Assembly: GCA_966212505.1 (NCBI GenBank)
Contig: CBIHRS010000024.1
Location: 5,011 to 69,010 of the forward strand
Source: CAMLIZ01 sp966212505
Lineage (GTDB): Bacteria; Pseudomonadota; Gammaproteobacteria; Burkholderiales; Burkholderiaceae_C
Direction of reading: 5' to 3'
Length of the DNA: 64,000 bases
In this document: piece after piece, positions 62,118 to 64,000 of the stretch
Layout of the letters: each line of letters begins with the position of its first letter
How positions within the stretch are numbered: the first letter of the stretch is position 1
Program-made: the position numbers and the translations under genes
Notes under the pieces: model-generated
What the model was told of the DNA's origin: nothing
Seen by the model: only the letters and a program-made list of their open reading frames with translations
The model's database searches: none

Positions 62118-62135
62118 GCCAAGTGGGCCCCGTGA

Positions 62136-63062
62136 TCAGGCTTCGGCGCCCAGGGCCTTGCGCATCTTCTTCATCGCGGCCACTTCGATCTGGCGGATGC
62201 GCTCGGCGCTCACACCGTATTCGGCGGCCAGCTCATGCAGCGTCATGCCGCCGGAGCCGTCGTCGTTGACCTTCAGCCAGCGCTCTTCCACGATGCGGCG
62301 GCTGCGGTCGTCCAGCACCTCGAGCGCCTGCTGCACGCCGTTGCCGGCCATCTCGTCGCGGCGACGGGCCTCCAGCACGCGGGTGGGTTCGGAGCCTTCA
62401 TCGGCCAGGTAGGCAATCGGCGCGTAGCTTTCTTCCGAGTCGTCGGTCTGCGGCTCGAGCGCCACGTCGCCGCCGGAGAGCCGGGTTTCCATCTCCAGCA
62501 CTTCTTCCGGCTTGACCTTGAGCTGCTTGGCGACGATGTCGATCTCGCCCGGCGTCAGCGTCGAGCGGTGGGTGTCGGCATCGGCCGCCTCGCTCTTCAG
62601 GCCCTGCTTCATCGAACGCAGGTTGAAGAACAGCTTGCGCTGGGCCTTGGTGGTGGCCACCTTGACCATGCGCCAGTTCTTCAGGATGTATTCGTGGATC
62701 TCGGCCTTGATCCAGTGCAGCGCGTAGCTGACGAGGCGCACGCCCTGGTCCGGATCGAAGCGCTTCACGGCCTTCATCAGGCCGACGTTGCCTTCCTGGA
62801 TCAGGTCGCCCTGGGGCAGGCCGTAGCCGAGGTACTGGCGCGAGACCGAGACGACCAGGCGCAGGTGCGAGAGCACCAGCCGCCCGGCAGCCTCGAGGTC
62901 GCCGCTCTTGCGCCAGCGGGTGGCCAGCTCGACCTCTTCCTCCTGCGTCAGCAGGGGCAGGCGGTTGACGGCGGAGATGTAGGCGTCGAGGTTGCCCAGC
63001 GAGGGCACGACGGCCCAAGGATCGCGAAGAGCAACAGCGTTGGCAGTGTGGGATGCGCTCAT
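62136..63062 (-). CDS. rpoH: RNA polymerase heat-shock sigma factor (sigma-32)
   Basis: The 308-residue protein has regions 2.1-2.4 (GDLIQEGNVGLMKAVKRFDP, ALHWIKAEIHEYIL), the RpoH box near QRKLFFNLR and regions 4.1-4.2 ending in AAEYGVSAERIRQIEVAAMKKM. It directs transcription of chaperone and protease genes. A CIRCE operator overlaps its -10 region. Confidence 0.96.
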   Translation of the reverse strand: MSASHTANAVALRDPWAVVPSLGNLDAYISAVNRLPLLTQEEEVELATRWRKSGDLEAAGRLVLSHLRLVVSVSRQYLGYGLPQGDLIQEGNVGLMKAVKRFDPDQGVRLVSYALHWIKAEIHEYILKNWRMVKVATTKAQRKLFFNLRSMKQGLKSEAADADTHRSTLTPGEIDIVAKQLKVKPEEVLEMETRLSGGDVALEPQTDDSEESYAPIAYLADEGSEPTRVLEARRRDEMAGNGVQQALEVLDDRSRRIVEERWLKVNDDGSGGMTLHELAAEYGVSAERIRQIEVAAMKKMRKALGAEA

Positions 63063-63104
63063 GGACGTTTGAGACCTCTGAAATCCCTTTCGGTTCCCAC
63101 CATA

Positions 63105-63131
63105 TTAGCACTCCCCGCCTGAGAGTGCTGA
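63105..63131. promoter_or_regulatory. CIRCE element (HrcA operator) at the rpoH promoter
   Basis: TTAGCACTC-N9-GAGTGCTGA matches the CIRCE consensus TTAGCACTC-N9-GAGTGCTAA with one mismatch. On the minus strand TAATAT (63107-63102) overlaps it as the rpoH -10 box, so HrcA binding should block transcription. Confidence 0.88.
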
Positions 63132-63199
63132 CGACGCCGGGGTCGAAGCCTTGCGCATTCTCAAATGCGGATTGTGCTGATAGCAGGCGCTTACATAAG

Positions 63200-63224
63200 C
63201 AAAAACGGCAGCCCGTGGGCTGCC
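63200..63224 (-). terminator. Rho-independent terminator of the chemotaxis receptor gene
   Basis: GGCAGCCC (63207-63214) pairs with GGGCTGCC (63217-63224), and the A-run at 63201-63205 gives a U-tract on the minus strand, 22 bases past the receptor stop. Confidence 0.85.
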
Positions 63225-63245
63225 ATTGTCGGAGTGGCGCAGGGC

Positions 63246-64000
63246 TCAGAAAGTTTCCCAGTCCCCATCGTCGCTCGCGGGCTTGGATGCCGCCGGAGCC
63301 GGTGGCGTGGCGGGCACGGCTGCCGTCAGCACGGGCACCGTCTCCTGCGGGGCGGGGCGCGACTCTTCGCGGGCCCGCTCGATCACCTGCTTGGCGGCCA
63401 CTTCCGGGGTGGCGGGTTTGGCCTTGGCCACCGGGGCGGCGAAGGCGGGCGCTGCCGGCGGCGTGTTCGTGCCGCCCGCCGGGCGGCCATGGCTGTCGCC
63501 GAGCCGGAAGGTGGCGACGATGCCGGCCAGCTTGTGGGCCTGTTCCTTCAGGCTCTCGGCGGCGGCGGCCGACTCTTCGACCAGCGCGGCGTTCTGCTGC
63601 GTCATCTGGTCGAGCTGGGTCACGGCGGTGTTCACCTGGCCGATGCCGCTCGATTGCTCGGCGGCGGCGGCGGTGATCTCGCCGATGATGTCGGTCACGC
63701 GCTGCACGCTGGCGACGATCTCGTTCATCGTGGTGCCGGCGTCCTGCACGAGGCGGGCACCGGTTTCCACCTTGTCGACTGAGGTGCCGATCAGCGCCTT
63801 GATCTCCTTGGCCGCTTCGGCCGAGCGCTGCGCCAGCGAGCGCACCTCGCCGGCCACCACCGCGAAGCCGCGGCCCTGTTCGCCGGCACGGGCCGCTTCC
63901 ACCGCGGCGTTCAGCGCCAGGATGTTGGTCTGGAACGCGATGCCATCGATCACGCCGATGATGTCGGCGATCTTCTTCGAGCTCGCATTGATCTGGTCCA
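63246..64000 (-). CDS. Methyl-accepting chemotaxis protein, C-terminal part (5' end outside window)
   Basis: The visible 250 residues begin before IADIIGVIDGIAFQTNILALNAAVEAARAGE, the highly conserved signalling tip that contacts CheA and CheW, continue with the methylation helix and a proline-rich linker, and end DDGDWETF. The terminal DWETF pentapeptide is the CheR/CheB tether seen in high-abundance receptors such as Tar (NWETF). The ligand-binding part is outside the window. Confidence 0.93.
   Translation of the reverse strand, partial: DQINASSKKIADIIGVIDGIAFQTNILALNAAVEAARAGEQGRGFAVVAGEVRSLAQRSAEAAKEIKALIGTSVDKVETGARLVQDAGTTMNEIVASVQRVTDIIGEITAAAAEQSSGIGQVNTAVTQLDQMTQQNAALVEESAAAAESLKEQAHKLAGIVATFRLGDSHGRPAGGTNTPPAAPAFAAPVAKAKPATPEVAAKQVIERAREESRPAPQETVPVLTAAVPATPPAPAASKPASDDGDWETF

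Overview
The window is a 64 kb piece of a GC-rich chromosome from a betaproteobacterium, most likely a Burkholderiales member near the Comamonadaceae / Rubrivivax-Leptothrix group. This is inferred from gene content (ChvE-GguAB sugar uptake, GltIJKL, a HypT-like LysR beside aspartate ammonia-lyase, a CIRCE element on rpoH, cyanophycin genes) and from the style of the intergenic repeats. I see no prophage, insertion sequence, CRISPR array, tRNA or rRNA. About 63 protein genes and one RNA gene (RNase P RNA) fill nearly all of it. The only stretch over 300 bp without a gene is a structured repeat at 40121-40547.

Layout. 1-9342: sugar use. A GbpR-like LysR gene diverges from gguC, a ketoglutarate-semialdehyde dehydrogenase, chvE-gguA-gguB, dgoK and dgoA, so one importer feeds an oxidative pentose route ending in 2-oxoglutarate and a galactonate-type route ending in pyruvate and glyceraldehyde-3-phosphate. 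9392-16881: small stress and storage genes (CBS protein, DnaJ-type zinc finger, Hsp20, host-attachment-like protein, cyanophycinase plus cyanophycin synthetase, DUF2231, glycine-zipper lipoprotein). 17013-20075: HNH nuclease, trypsin-like protease and an FHA membrane protein. 20292-30775: a TetR-led beta-oxidation cluster of ten genes. 30811-37877: creBC followed, across a perfect CreB-type direct repeat, by a VIT/VWA protein with a PEP-type sorting tail, an exosortase, an EpsI-like protein and a GT51 transglycosylase. 37795-40120: thioesterase and Atm1-type ABC exporter, then the structured repeat. 40548-47160: LysR, aspartate ammonia-lyase and a glutamate/aspartate ABC importer with two binding proteins. 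47380-52478: UspA, gabT and a DctB/DctD-type sensor and sigma-54 activator, with a sigma-54 promoter and an upstream palindrome in front of gabT. 52478-54871: a promoter, a ten-codon leader peptide, mutually exclusive hairpins, an 80-residue basic protein and a soluble Clp-like AAA+ ATPase fused to an FtsH-type M41 peptidase. 54912-64000: SRPBCC and SnoaL-like proteins, pyrC, DUF3025, cysK, rnpB, an AhpD-like gene with an HxlR regulator, a Bcr/CflA exporter, alpha carbonic anhydrase, rpoH with CIRCE, and the 3' part of a chemotaxis receptor.

Two blocks stand out. The first is a self-contained exosortase system with its own apparent target and a CreB box placing it under the adjacent two-component system; it resembles the proteobacterial dedicated sortase systems with the sortase replaced by an exosortase. 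The second is the leader-peptide/attenuator-controlled operon for the AAA+/M41 fusion protease and its small basic partner. Both are read from sequence and family knowledge; none of the regulatory claims has been tested.
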